Assembly: GCA_001687465.1 (NCBI GenBank) | Contig: LVLI01000327.1 | Coordinates: forward strand, 21,540-85,539 | Direction of reading: 5' to 3' | From: Halocafeteria seosinensis | Lineage: Eukaryota; Sar; Bigyra; Bicosoecida | DNA: 64,000 nt | The notes under the pieces: model-generated | Seen by the model: the letters and a program-made list of their open reading frames with translations, nothing else | Database searches by the model: none | What the model was told of the DNA's origin: nothing | Part shown: positions 1 through 11,358 of the stretch, in pieces | Position numbering within the stretch: position 1 is the first letter of the stretch | Layout of the letters: each line of letters opens with the position of its first letter | Made by a program: the position numbers and the translations under genes

Positions 1-35
1 GTAACCAGACGGGCAGAGTATTTTTGCTGATTTCT

Positions 36-2552
36 CTATATTCTCCTAGCTTCATGCGGCCTCGGTTTGTGTTTTGTGCCAGTGAAGTCGTCCAGCATGT
101 TCTTGGCAACACTCGAGAGTGATGGCTTACGGTCAAGACCGCTGTGACTATCCTCCTTTTCTGCATTTTGTCGGGGATCAGAAAGTCTGTACTGTAACTC
201 TCGCTTTCGCGAATCGCGGATAGCCGCTTGCCTGGCGTTCAGCTTCTCGTCTATTTCAGCGAGGGAATCAAGGAGTTGTCGCTCGGCAATCTTCGCCGAC
301 GATTGAGAGAGCAATTCCCGGTTTCTATCAAACGGGTGCATGGCTTTCCGCCGCTCAAATCTTTGCGCGTTATTAAAAATGTCTTGGTCTGTCTCGGCAT
401 CTGCATCGTTCTCTCTCTCAGGAGAGTCTTCGTCACATTCAGTACTTGCCGTTTCTAAGAAAGAAGATAACTCAGAAGCTGTATCCTTGTCCCTCTCCTT
501 CTTTGATATTCTCTCTCGAACACTTTGCCCGGTTGTTACATTCTTAGAGGACAATGTCAATCCTTGCGTTGACTGGCCTCGGCTGAGATGACTGTTTTTG
601 GCAGATGACTTTTCTCTTTCTTCTTCCAGCAATAAGCGCTTCAATTCTTGGAAATCTTGTTTTTCCTTAGCTGACTTCATTTCTAAATTAACCTCCTCTG
701 CTCTTCGTGAGTTTTCTTCGTCCTTAAGGCGCTCGAGAACTTGAGATTTTAATTGCTCCGCTGGCATGTTTACCGGACGCTCCCGCATCAACATGTCAAT
801 CAACTTATTGATTTTCTTTTCCTTTTTACTTGAGTTGTCTTGTATGTTGCGTCCCATTTTAGCCCTATTTTTCTGCCGCACGGCCTTGTCGTATTCCATT
901 CTAAGATTGGAGGATTTTTCAGTTCTAGCACTAGTGGCGCTCTCATTATTGCTGGGAGGTTGTCGCTCTGCATCATTGGAGGACTGTTGCTGACCCACTG
1001 GATGTTTATTATCCCGTGAGGTGCATTCCGAGCTTCTAACACTTTGTACCATCATATCGTTCTGCTCCGTCCTTATGGGTATCTCCTCAAAGAAGTTTGC
1101 ATTTGTTTGGTGGCTATCCTTTGGCGATCCCGCAGTTTGAGCGCGTTGTACATTGCCCCCATGACTTGGCTGCCTTAGCCTCGAATTCGGAAGCGCGTAG
1201 TTGTTCTTTACGAAGGTGTCTCTGCGAGCATGGTGCGAAACAGGTTTGCGTCGATGTAGGAAGGTGCGTGTTTTATGTGTACGCTTGCGGCCGTTTGAGA
1301 GGAAAGAATCTTCAGCTGGCCCGGAAGGTGGAAGTGACGACATGGTTGACGTCGTTTGTGCATCGTCGTCTTGCTGACCATGACTTGGTTGGGCTGTCGT
1401 AGTAGATGAAAACGCATTTGCTACTGTACCGTTGACTGTGTTACTTGCAGCATCACTTGCCTCGTCGGCATGTGAGCCATCCTCTTGGATGGCACTGGGT
1501 GCTACTGATTGATTTCCCTCGTGTGAAGACGGTATTGGAGAAACTCTCGGGTAGTTAAGATTATTATGGGGATGTTGGCCTTGTTCCTCAAAGGGAAGGG
1601 TCTTTGCCAGTTGTCTCACTCCCGAATACGCTCCTCGGAAACGACCAAACCCACTTGTTTGGACCATCGGGTGGACATACGAAAACTCTTCGGACTCAGG
1701 GGCGGAATTGCCGACATTGTGTTGCGAATGCTGAGTTGGGGAAACTTCTCGAGTGCTAGCAAAACCGTGATTTGGTAACACTAAACCTTGAGAATGGACC
1801 TTGGCACCCTCCCTGTGTACTTCGGAGTTCTTGTCGCAGGGACGGGGAGAACCTGCTGCATCATTGTGTTCCGATTCTTGACTACTCAAATACGCGTGCT
1901 CATTTCCATTCAGATTGATGCTTAGCTCTAAATCGTTTGCGTAATCTCTAAAGGGATACAACAATTTCCTTGGATCTCCCCAAATAGACTGGTCCAACTC
2001 AGACTGACTGTCCTCACTGCAAATATCACTCAGCCAACTCGCATCATTCCACCTATTAGATCCATCATGCTGTTCTCGTTCGGCGGCTTCGTCCTGATGA
2101 GGGGCTACGTTGAATATTGCACTATCATCTTGTGCCTCTGCTTGAGATTGCCTTTGGAACCCGTAAGTTTCCTGGTTCTTGCCGGGAGAGACCAAGGGCG
2201 AAATGGCTCTGGAACTACAGCGTTCCGGTTGTTGCGTTCGGTAGAAGGCATTCTTCTCTTCATGCGCATGTATGCATCTGCCGTCGTTGGTCGTGGTATG
2301 ATGTAGTTTCTCCCCGCGTAGAGGATGTCTGCCGGTAGTGTTGAAGGAATTGCTTAAATCAAATGTAAATGTGCTGCCTTGGTCCTCTTCTTCTTCCTCA
2401 TGTTCCGGAATTTCAAAGAATAGCGCATCTTCCGCGTCGGCATCTTGATGAGTGTTATCTTGAGAGTTATTCCGAGATTGTATAGGGTACATGGTCATCG
2501 TAAAGGTCCCTATTGACAGTGAATAATGGTGCTTAACGGCCTGACTCAGCAA
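36..2552 (-). CDS. Large disordered coiled-coil protein, unknown function
   Basis: Single open exon of 838 residues on the minus strand; the usable start may be the Met of MYPIQSRNN near 2490 rather than the first one. I do not recognise a family. The N-terminal two thirds is rich in Ser, Asn, Gln, Glu and His and looks disordered, with an acidic patch (EEEEEDQG) near the start and a basic segment (KRTHKTRTFLHRRK) in the middle. The C-terminal third is strongly charged and helical (KSQVLERLKDEENSRRAEE; ELKRLLLEEEREK; ERQLLDSLAEIDEKLNARQ), which suggests a coiled coil. No membrane segment or signal peptide is visible. It lies upstream of the Pus1 gene on the same strand. The length of the open frame makes it a real gene; a scaffold or cytoskeletal role is only a guess. 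Confidence 0.7.
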   Translation of the reverse strand: MLSQAVKHHYSLSIGTFTMTMYPIQSRNNSQDNTHQDADAEDALFFEIPEHEEEEEDQGSTFTFDLSNSFNTTGRHPLRGEKLHHTTTNDGRCIHAHEEKNAFYRTQQPERCSSRAISPLVSPGKNQETYGFQRQSQAEAQDDSAIFNVAPHQDEAAEREQHDGSNRWNDASWLSDICSEDSQSELDQSIWGDPRKLLYPFRDYANDLELSINLNGNEHAYLSSQESEHNDAAGSPRPCDKNSEVHREGAKVHSQGLVLPNHGFASTREVSPTQHSQHNVGNSAPESEEFSYVHPMVQTSGFGRFRGAYSGVRQLAKTLPFEEQGQHPHNNLNYPRVSPIPSSHEGNQSVAPSAIQEDGSHADEASDAASNTVNGTVANAFSSTTTAQPSHGQQDDDAQTTSTMSSLPPSGPAEDSFLSNGRKRTHKTRTFLHRRKPVSHHARRDTFVKNNYALPNSRLRQPSHGGNVQRAQTAGSPKDSHQTNANFFEEIPIRTEQNDMMVQSVRSSECTSRDNKHPVGQQQSSNDAERQPPSNNESATSARTEKSSNLRMEYDKAVRQKNRAKMGRNIQDNSSKKEKKINKLIDMLMRERPVNMPAEQLKSQVLERLKDEENSRRAEEVNLEMKSAKEKQDFQELKRLLLEEEREKSSAKNSHLSRGQSTQGLTLSSKNVTTGQSVRERISKKERDKDTASELSSFLETASTECDEDSPERENDADAETDQDIFNNAQRFERRKAMHPFDRNRELLSQSSAKIAERQLLDSLAEIDEKLNARQAAIRDSRKRELQYRLSDPRQNAEKEDSHSGLDRKPSLSSVAKNMLDDFTGTKHKPRPHEARRI

Positions 2553-2731
2553 GTTGAAGCCATTCGCGTACTCGCCTGCACACCAGGGATCTGTTATGTT
2601 GCCCCCATATTACTACACATAATGCATGAAATAAACATCAATGTCATATTCAAGCGTCTTGCTTATATAGCCAACATTCTAAACCGTAGGTGCAACTTCA
2701 CAAGGAAGTGCAACGATACGGACGAAATGAG

Positions 2732-5642
2732 TCACGATCGACTCATGCATGTTCCTGCGTTCGAGTCCCGTTGTCGTTTCTTTGATTCGTTTAGGTATTT
2801 GCCACCACCTCGCTCAAATGCTCCTGCAATTTCTTGCGCTCTTTGCAAGTATGCTGCATGCATCCCCTCGTCCAGCAACGCGTCGATTCCCGCTCGCCTG
2901 ATGAGGTCATGGTATTCTTCCGTCGAGGCTAGCAGTGGCCACGTACCATCAACCAAGCGAAGCGCGACGGCTTGCATCAAGGAATGAATTGATCGAGCTG
3001 GAAAAATTCGGAATTTGATCATAACTGAGGTGCGAAACCCTTGAGGTAGCACTCCCAAACTGTCATACATGTTCACCTTTTCATTAGAGTGTCTCCATTT
3101 TCCGAAGTCAGCATCGCTTGGGTCTATCGTGGGAGCGTCTTCAGGGAGTTTGGGCTGGTCACCTTTCCAGTAAGGTTCCAGAGATCTGTGAAGAATTTCT
3201 GGCCACACATGTTGATCTCCAAATACGTTTCTTGCTCTTGATACGCGACCTTGCCATTCGTTGATGCCGGACCGCTCCTCGAAGTCCTTGATTGCTTCCT
3301 TCCACAGCTCGTATCTCCTTTTTACCACAGCCGTTTCCTTCCTACCGGATTCAGAGTCGAGGGACTCATCGTTCAAAGCAATCCATCCACCGAACGTTCC
3401 CTGCCACCGAGTGTAAAATGGATGTTTGAGAATGTGCGAGTACTGCTCCTTTAGCTGCTCCACATTTGCCGTGATCTCCTGGGCATTGGCTTCAGTAGAA
3501 TTTGCACCACCATTATTGTACCGTTCCGCTTTTATCTGAAGTTCAAGGACACGTGCTTCGCTTTGAGGCAATACGGTGATCTTCCGCGCAAATTGAAACA
3601 TACTTTGGCAACGAACTCTGCTCGTTCCCTTGCGTGGGTAACATAGTCCGGGTACTCAAACATCGTATCCGAATTGGCTACAAGGCGCGGTTTCAGCTCC
3701 TCTTCGAAGAATTTGTTTTCCTTGTCAAGTGAAGGAGGATGCATTATCGCCAGGACTGCGCTTAGCATGGAAAGAATTTCTCTATATAGATGGAATACGA
3801 ATTTATCCACAATTCCCTCTTACATGATGCATTGCTAAAGTCCTCGCCCTCTTCAAGTAGGTAGTCTCTCATTTCCTTCGCTATCACTGGGATTGATGAT
3901 TCTCTTTGACTTTTAGGCAGTTCAGAGCACATAAAGTATCTGTGGACATATTGGCCAACGTAAAGATGCACCAGGAGAGATGAACGAGAAGTAATGCGTA
4001 GGCATACTTAGCATCGAAGTCGACATCACGCAGCAGCAATGTCCCTGGAGGAGCTAGTGGTAGCATCGGTACACGAGGAAGAGAGAGTGCCCAATCAACG
4101 TATTCTTCGGAAACTATTCCTCGTCCTACTGCGACAGCAAGCCCAACCATGTGGCGGATTTGATTGAAAATGAACGCGCTACCAATGAGTGAGGTCTTGA
4201 TCAGAGGCAGCGAGCAGAACGTATCCGAATTAGGATCTTGCGGTGAAAACACCGAATCATAAAGCTCTTGGTCGCGCATTTGAGAAACAGACTGAGGAGA
4301 TACACTAAATGTAAATGGTTCCGAGACATCTATTGCGTATATCTGCCTGACTCCATTAGACGTCTTCTTCCACAGTGAAACAGATGAGAAGTCTTCATCA
4401 GTCCGTGGAGTAAAATCATCGTGTCTGGTGTCACCAAGTTCACAAGGAATTTCGCATATACGCTAACCCAGTAAGGTCACCATTGGAACTTACTCATTGG
4501 CGAAGAGAGTCCAATTATTCGCGCTATCCCCCATTCGTTGGGAAGGAGGGTCACCCTTGAAAACGACCATCGATTTCCGATCTTTCGGCTTCGTGAAGTT
4601 GTGAAAAGAATGAATACCAATCATTTTTTGCATACATGTGTTATAGCGGCGAAGCCTGCAAGCCAAACCTTTGTAAACCTCAGCAGCTACTCTGCAAGGA
4701 CCTAAAGACTTACCCCTCTGTCTCCTCCTCAGTTAACTGTCCGTTCCATTCTTGTCCCCTTCCCAACGACTGGAGACGATTTGATAAGTCCCGCTGAAAT
4801 ATGCTCACAGGTAAGTAGTAGTCGTACACTTTCGAGGAAGCTGCCTTCTTAGCCTGGAAGGACGAAGAATTTGGGTAGCGACGTCGTTGCAGCTCACCAT
4901 GTAAACAGAAACTTACTTGAAATTTGTTTGAAACTCTAACACAAGAGGTAACACGAATATCTTCCGGGAGGAATTCATTGATCTCGTCAGCTATGTGATG
5001 GGCTTGTCTCCCCCACGAAATCTCAGATTCCAATATGGCTAACTGTGTTTACAAAATCGGCATGCCGCGGTACATACATGTAAGCAGCTAGGAACGTAAC
5101 ACAGCAAAACTCACATCTAGCGATAGCATGTATCTAAGAGCGTGAACCTGTGCGACAGTCAGTCCAAAATGTAACAATCTATTCCGAACGTGTGTTTTTA
5201 AGCCTTACCCCTTTGTCAGTGCGACTACATCGACTAATCCCTGTTTGCTTCAGTGGAAAGCTGGGTTCCTTTCGAAGCTCGTCCTGGACTTTTACCCGAT
5301 CGCATTTTTTAAGAGCTTCCCATAATTGCTTATCCACAGCTGCACTATTAGCAGTCATTGATGAGGACCATTGCACTTTGCACATTGTGGTACAATTCCA
5401 AAGCACATATGGTACGTACTGTTCACAGAAGAATGGGGCACACTGAACGATCCGTGGTATTTGGTCCCATCGTACGCCACCACGAGCATCATTCTCTTTC
5501 GCTTTCGACGCTCTTGTTCGGTACCACCTGATGCACCATTGTCAGCAGCAGCAGCAGCAGTGTCCTGCGTTGTCCGGGTGGTGGATTCCTCCTCAGAGTG
5601 TGGAGCAGCGGCTGCGCTAGAGAATTCCTGCGGCGATTCCAT
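2732..5642 (-). CDS. PUS1: tRNA pseudouridine synthase, Pus1/TruA family, with long C-terminal extension
   Basis: Converts uridine to pseudouridine in tRNA and other RNAs. Multi-exon gene; the first exons are 5642-5444, 5375-5209, 5147-5115, 5042-4917 and then from 4853. Family landmarks appear in order: VAYDGTKYHG, then after an intron FMQWSS; SRCSRTDKG joined to VHALRYML (the Asp of RTDKG is the family nucleophile); INEFLPEDIRV; KVYDYYLP; GIHSFHNFT; and FNQIRHMVGLAVAVG with LPLAPPGTLLLRDVDFDAKY in the last core exons. Phase-consistent splices (for example 67 nt from GTAAGA near 3827, joining S to FLAIMHPP, and AK joined to IKAERYNN near 3618-3535) carry the frame to a stop at 2732. This adds about 390 residues beyond the usual core. 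The extension has no family I recognise (HPFYTRWQGTFGGWIA, FRTSVMIKFRIFPARS). An in-frame upstream stretch to 5822 could be a mitochondrial presequence. The core call is firm; the extension belonging to the same mRNA is likely. Confidence 0.85.
5543..5560. repeat. (CAG)6 trinucleotide run inside Pus1 exon 1
   Basis: Six CAG units on the plus strand, read as a poly-Ala stretch (DTAAAAAD) in the low-complexity N-terminus of the Pus1-family protein, upstream of its catalytic core. Confidence 0.8.
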
Positions 5643-6131
5643 TGTAAGCGTCAACGGCCTATAAGGACGCAAGTGGATATGAGCTGGCTTGTTTGAATGG
5701 TATCCTTCCCTGCAACTACTATTCGTAGAGCCGTGGCTGTAGCTGTGACGCAGACGACGGCTCAGCAGATAATAGCACGTGCTGGTAGTTTGTTTGCAGG
5801 AGGGTCTATAAAGTAGATACATGGCACCTTAAACAAGTGGTACTGCGCATGTATATACACTCCATTTTGTATATGCATTCAGCTATACGACTACACACAT
5901 CTAGGCTTGACAAGATCCATGGTGTCCCTAACTGTATCTGATTGATGATTCATTGTATGTGAACCTGACAGAGGGGTGCATAACTGGTAGCTCCGCGCAC
6001 CTCAGGCAGCGATAGGATCACAGGAATCGTTCAGATTATGCAGCCGTACGCTGTAGCGGGACTTGCACCAGGCGTAGGCGGACTTCCGGTGCGCGAGCAG
6101 GAAGCACTCTACACTGCGTCTTACCCTGTGC
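5643..6131. other. Spacer between Pus1 start and the ATP-synthase-alpha-like gene
   Basis: About 490 bases. It holds the possible N-terminal extension of Pus1 (in frame to 5822) and the 3' flank of the alpha-like gene. No RNA gene, repeat or conserved ORF was recognised. Confidence 0.5.
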
Positions 6132-9026
6132 CTACGATGTAGGATTCTCCCCTCGTGCGTGTTCAAGAAGAAAATGAACGGTGAACGCACGAACTACTTC
6201 ATGATATGCTCGCCAAAATGAAGGTAACTTAGAGATTTCGGTGTCATTGAGCTCGGCGCTCCTAACGATGTCGCTAGACAACAACCACTTTACAGCATTT
6301 CGTTCATCCATCATTCGCAATTTGTCCCACGAGAACGGAGAATGCTTTGCAACCTTTGACGCATCTATTTGTTCAAAAGAAACCCCTCCATCTTCACCAG
6401 ACAACTCCATTACTTCCGTCAGCAGAGAATCACTTGCGGTTCCCTCGGGAGCCGGACACACGGATAACGTGGATGCAAGTCCACGGGCATACTCATTGAT
6501 TTTCGACGTTGGTATGGCTCTGCAATACCCGTGAGTGAGTGAAAACAGCATTGCAAATAAAGGAGACTCCCTTCGTTGTGCATCCAAAAATCTCTCACTA
6601 ATTTGGAAACTAGGTCGAGATAGAGTATCATGAAACCGCGATATCCAAGTCGCTTCGCCAGCATCTTCCTTACGTTCGCTGACTCTGTGAGACTCTCCCT
6701 CTGAGCCTGGGCGGCGCCGAGCTTCTCTTTCAGCCTTCATTCTAAGAATTTTGAGCTTTCTTTCTTCAGCGGTGCTTGTCGCGGTAGTACTCTTGTCTTT
6801 TGCATCAGACCGCTCTGAAGAAGATTCGTTGTCCTCCTCGTCGCTCTGTCTGTCAGCGTCACGGGTCCTTTCTTGTTGCCGCTCCATTGATTCACTATCA
6901 CTATCAACTGAGAAGGGACTGTCGCTAGAAAAAGGACTGTGGTCATCGTTCTCACTACCAACAGATCTTGGGCGTGTACTACCGCGGTTCTGTTTAGTCT
7001 CCGACTTCGATGCTACCGGGATCTTATTGAAGCGCTTCCGCCTTTCTTTTTCTTTCTTCGCACGAACGTGTGCAAATGCTTGTTTCTGCGCAGGATCTAA
7101 CTTTTCCTCGAGTTTCTTCATCCTGTTTTCAAATTCAGGACTCGTAGGTATGTCTGGTGCCTTGTTATCCCCTTCATCTTCGTTAGATTGTGAAAACATG
7201 CAAGCAGACGTATGGATCTCACGAGCAGAGATACCACCAATCCCTGGACGGGCATTTCCAGTCAAATAATTCGTCTTGGGATTTGGATCAACAACGTCCT
7301 GGGGAAACGATTTTTCTTCTTGGAGCATACTAGAGAGTGTATATTCCGCTGCCTCGTAGTCGCTACTGAACGAATATCCGTCAGGTAATCCCTGTTGGAG
7401 CATAACCACCTTCGCTTTTAGATAAAATGCCAATAGCTGGTCTAGATCAGCTTCGAATTCGATTCCATGAGAGTAAGCTTGGGCGCTGTCTCGGGCTAGT
7501 AGACGTAGCTGACGGAACAGGTGAATGGCTCGATTAGCGTACTTGTGGTAGCTTGGCCCTGTCGAAGCAGTTCCCATACGGTGCAATAACGCATCTTCGT
7601 CGTAGGATCTCCAATCACCCTCTGTGTTAACTTGTCCAACATGGTACGTGTCTTGTGCCAGTGATACCAAAAGTGAGAGGTATCCTCGTCTTTTTATAGA
7701 TGCTATGTCATGACCGTCCGCTCCCTTCGAGCTTGCCATACTAGGAATATGCATGCCACCTCGAGCGCTCCTTTGTTGAGACATCTGTGCGACAGCAGCT
7801 TCGGCTGTAGGCACACCGGCGCCTTCTTGTGGTGACCCTTCTGCGAGGGCTATCGCAGTCATAGAACCTTCAGTTTCTTTGGACTTGTAGCAGGAGTCGA
7901 ACAGAAATCCGTGATGGGATGGAGTCGCCAATATCTTGTTCCAGTCCAAATTTACGCATTGTCGAGCAATTTCAAAATGTCTGGTAAGGTTGTCGTAAAC
8001 AATAACGGCATGTCTGCCTTGTGACCTAAGGTATTCACCCAAAGCGGCAGCAGAAAATGGGCACAAATATTGCTCTCCTAAGGACGAAGAATCTGGCGCT
8101 ACTACAGCTGTGAACTGGTTCCTTTCGTGGTGCTTCGAGAACTGTTCCAGCACGGAAATAGTCTTCGATTCAGATCTTCCAACCGCTGCATATATCAAAT
8201 GAGCCGACTGATTGTCAGTAATTCCCTGGCACAACTCATTAATGTACTCCCCAATATCCAGATTTCTGTAAAAGCAATTCAAATGACATACTGACTTGGA
8301 TTTAAAGCACAAGGCATATAACATACTCGTCAACTGTGACTAGAGTAGCCGACCCCCGAACAAGGGGATGGAACACATCAGCCACGTGATTTTGAGTGAA
8401 GAATACTCCTGAATTTCTTGCGAGTTCGCGGTCATGAAATTTCTGACATGAAGATGATAATAGTGGCCAATGTACAGCACTGTCAGATCCCACGCCAGTC
8501 CCTCCGTGTACATCTAAGGTGTCCCCAGAGGGAGACAGTATCCTGCCCAGCTTACTGTTACTGATTGAAATATGAGGAAGATCATGTGCAACCCAGCAGA
8601 GCTCCGACGCATGAGGCCTGTTTCCACTGCAATGGATAGCATGGCTCTCTCCGTTGTCTAGCACTTCGGTAATAAAAGCTGCAAGGAAAACTTGAGCTCC
8701 GTCGTATACCGCCCCATTCAGACAGAACAATCTTCAGAGTACATACCTTCAGCGCCACTCTCGAATCTCACTACGTTTCCCACTCTTCCAGTGTTCATGT
8801 TTTTTATCGTAATTCTATCGCCGACCACTGAAAGTGCCACTCCTCGTTCAGCGACGGAGCTAGTGGTCGACAAAGATTGTCTTCCTTTCGGTCGAGAATG
8901 AAAAACAAGTTGGCCACTGAGAGATCGGGTAAGCCCACGTGCTTCATATCTTCCTACATAGCTACCACCAACCCTCTGACATGTGGTCAATATCCTCCTC
9001 AACCGCATGGAGGTCCTCAGCATCAT
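6132..9026 (-). CDS. Divergent mitochondrial ATP synthase alpha-like protein lacking the P-loop
   Basis: Three exons (9026-8747, 8696-8327, 8265-6132) give 927 residues. The N-terminus (MMLRTSMRLRRILTTCQRV) is Arg/Ser rich and looks like a mitochondrial presequence. Alpha-subunit architecture is clear: a beta-barrel stretch (GDRITIKNMNTGRVGNVVRF), SKLGRILSPSGDTLDVHGG matching the GRVVDALGNPIDG region, then HLIYAAVGRSESKTISVLEQ matching YVAIGQKRSTVAQ. Next come FTAVVAPDSSSLGEQYLCPF and LGEYLRSQGRHAVIVYDNLT, matching the SDAAPLQYLAPYSG and GEYFRDNGKHALIIYDDLS segments. The Walker A position (GDRQTGKT in true alpha) reads VTVDENLDIG around residues 212-222, with no Gly-Lys-Thr. An Arg in HRMGTAS (about residue 446) sits where the alpha arginine finger lies. 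From about residue 520 a Ser/Glu/Arg-rich tail with coiled coil replaces the normal end. Likely a non-nucleotide-binding paralog; its role is unknown. Confidence 0.8.
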
Positions 9027-9419
9027 CACTTCCTCAGGTTACAACCCTCTGACCAATGAATCTACAAACACAGGACACACCCTCCCTGACAATTCCACAT
9101 GCCTTGTCTGACTCAGTCTGTCATCTCTCTGACCATTGTAATAATGGTGCATCGATGAAGGGAACTCACTCCAATGATTGGAGTCCAATCGCACGAAGCC
9201 GGGCCGACGGCCCGGATACCCCAGTTCCTGGGAATCCAGCGGCCCTGGCCCGGGCCGCCCAGTGGGAAATTCGATTCTTCACGTGTGACATATATGCAGC
9301 AGCTACTGAATAGTACTTTCGTGTTGACGAGGATTGGGTATATTTAATTTCCTACCTGGTCGTGGATAGAGTAATTAATTAAACTCCTGTGTTTTTCCTC
9401 TCCCCGGCAACCAAGTGAC
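9027..9419. promoter_or_regulatory. Divergent intergenic region with a run of short perfect hairpins
   Basis: Separates the divergent alpha-like (minus) and serine carboxypeptidase (plus) genes, so it should hold both promoters. It contains three perfect inverted repeats in a row: accatt/aatggt at 9132-9148, actccaa/ttggagt at 9168-9184 and ccgggcc/ggcccgg at 9199-9215. A ggcccgggcc palindrome follows shortly after. The motif ctctgac recurs at about 8975, 9047 and 9127. No ORF with family similarity lies here. Confidence 0.45.
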
Positions 9420-11195
9420 ATGAACACCATCAGCAGTGCATTGGGTTTGGTGGTCTCCGCCGCCTTATTGGCATCTCAGACAGCTCTGGGTGGGTATGCT
9501 CCTCACAAAATCTCGAATTTGCCAGGTTGGAACCCTTCGAACCCCACATTCGAGTAAGTATGGCTTTGGTTTACAGAGTGCGGAGAAAGCAGCACTTGTC
9601 TTGCGCTATATATGCACGTTTGATCTTCAATTGCTAATTCGATTATTGTGTCATTGCTACAGTCAATATGCCGGATACGTGACTGTGAACGAATCCCACG
9701 GAAGAGCTCTGTTTTACTGGTACGTCTGGGCCCACGCGGAGCTCCACTTCCCACCCTCTGGAAACTCGCGTTTCGTTTTCGCTTGTATTTGGCAGGTTGA
9801 CGGAAAGTGAAAAAAATCCATCAGAAGACCCTCTTGTCATTTGGCTCAACGGTGGCCCCGGTTGTTCAAGCGTTGGTGGTGGTTTAATGAGTGAACTTGG
9901 GCCATTCTACCCGCACGAGAACGGAACACTAGTCCCCAACCCTTGGGCTTGGAATCAAATAGCTAATCTGCTGTTTATCGAGTCTCCCGCAGGAGTGGGG
10001 TTTTCTTACTCCAATACTTCTTCCGACTACAAAGTGGGCGACAAGCGAACTTCTGAGGATTTGTATACATTCTTAGTTCGGTTCTTACAAATGTATCCCG
10101 AGTTTCAGAAAAACCCTGTCTACATCTCAGGTGTAAGTTGTTCGCCCTGTAAGTATGACTACCGTAAGTTGCGTAGCATATGCATCTTTATGCTTGCAGG
10201 AAAGTTATGGTGGTCACTATGTTCCGAACTTTGCCCACACTATTGTTACCAACCAGAAGAACAATCCTTCTATCAACATTAACTTCAAAGGCTTCATGGT
10301 GGGGAACGCGTGGACTGTAGCAGAGATCGATAACACGGGAGCGGCCTTTTATTGGTGGAGCCACGGTATTAATTACGACGACGCTTTCTTTGGAATACTT
10401 CAGAACTGCAACATGTCCAATGTTGGGCCTCTGAAGAAGTCTAAGACACTGCGCAGTGCGTATAAACTTCTGGAAGAGGCACAAAAGGAAGGACAGAGTT
10501 TTGATGAAGGTGACTGCCAACATTACCAAGACTTGGCAATGCAACAGATGGGTAACATCAATATCTATGACATTTATGTTGATGTGTGCAACTCGCAAGA
10601 TGAAGCTGTTGCTAACCATGCGAACCAGTTGTTGAAGTATTTGGGACGGAAGGACGGTCAGAACACAGAGCTCCCAGCACCTGGTAGTGGGCTACGTCGC
10701 TCAGGTGCTCGGCGCCTCGCAGGGTCTGACGGTGCGGACGGCGGTAGTAAGAACTACGATCCATGTATTTCCAACAAAGTTTCCAAATATCTAAATCGGC
10801 AGGATGTCCAAGATGCAATCCATGCTCGCAACCTTGGACGTCCTTGGCGCGACTGCTCAAACATCGTAGACTACTCCCGTGAGAGCCTGCTTTCCTCGAT
10901 GCTTCCCGTTTATCGTGATCTACTGAAGGCTAACATTCAAATGATGGTATATTCTGGCGATGTGGATGCTATCGTGCCAATTACCGGGACTAGAGCTTGG
11001 TTGGAAGTCTTGGATCTCCCTGTCAAGTCCGGATGGAGAAGCTACACTGTTGATGGGCAAGTCGGAGGATATACCCTTGAGTACGAGGGCCTGACCTTCA
11101 CGTCTGTACGCAACGCGGGCCATATGGTCCCTTACATGCAGCAAAGTAGGGCATTGCACATCTTCACTCAATTCTTGAAGAATGAACCGATGTGA
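9420..11195 (+). CDS. Secreted/lysosomal serine carboxypeptidase (peptidase family S10)
   Basis: Cleaves single residues from protein C-termini in acidic compartments. Four exons (9420-9553, 9663-9719, 9796-10132, 10200-11195) join in frame to 507 residues, within the usual S10 range. The start at 9420 gives a signal peptide (MNTISSALGLVVSAALLASQ, cleavage likely near TALG/GY). Family landmarks: LFYWLTES, WLNGGPGCSSVGG (oxyanion and substrate binding), IESPAGVGFSYSNT, the nucleophile Ser178 in GESYGGHYVP (formed across the third intron), Asp430/432 in YSGDVDAIVP and His484 in NAGHMVPYMQ. All catalytic residues are present, so it should be active. The insertion before the second half (RRSGARRLAGSDGADGG) may be a processing loop. 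The closest-known class is carboxypeptidase Y/cathepsin A. Confidence 0.96.
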
Positions 11196-11358
11196 GCTTG
11201 GAGTAGTAGAGTTTGACACGGCATCGGTTTCCTGATTGTGAATAGTTATGTACCTAGTTATCTGACTCTTTATATAACGTCGGCAATGTGGGCACCTGGC
11301 AAGCAATCTACACAACACATATGTGAATGCTGCATTTTTAGTTGTAGGCATTTCACAG

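Noticed and set aside
2740-2790. gttcgagtcc resembling a tRNA T-arm
   Set aside because: No acceptor, D or anticodon arms fit around it, and it lies in the coding end of the Pus1 gene.
6751-7269. Plus-strand 172-codon Ser/Leu-rich ORF
   Set aside because: Shadow of the Glu/Ser/Arg-rich tail of the alpha-like gene on the other strand.
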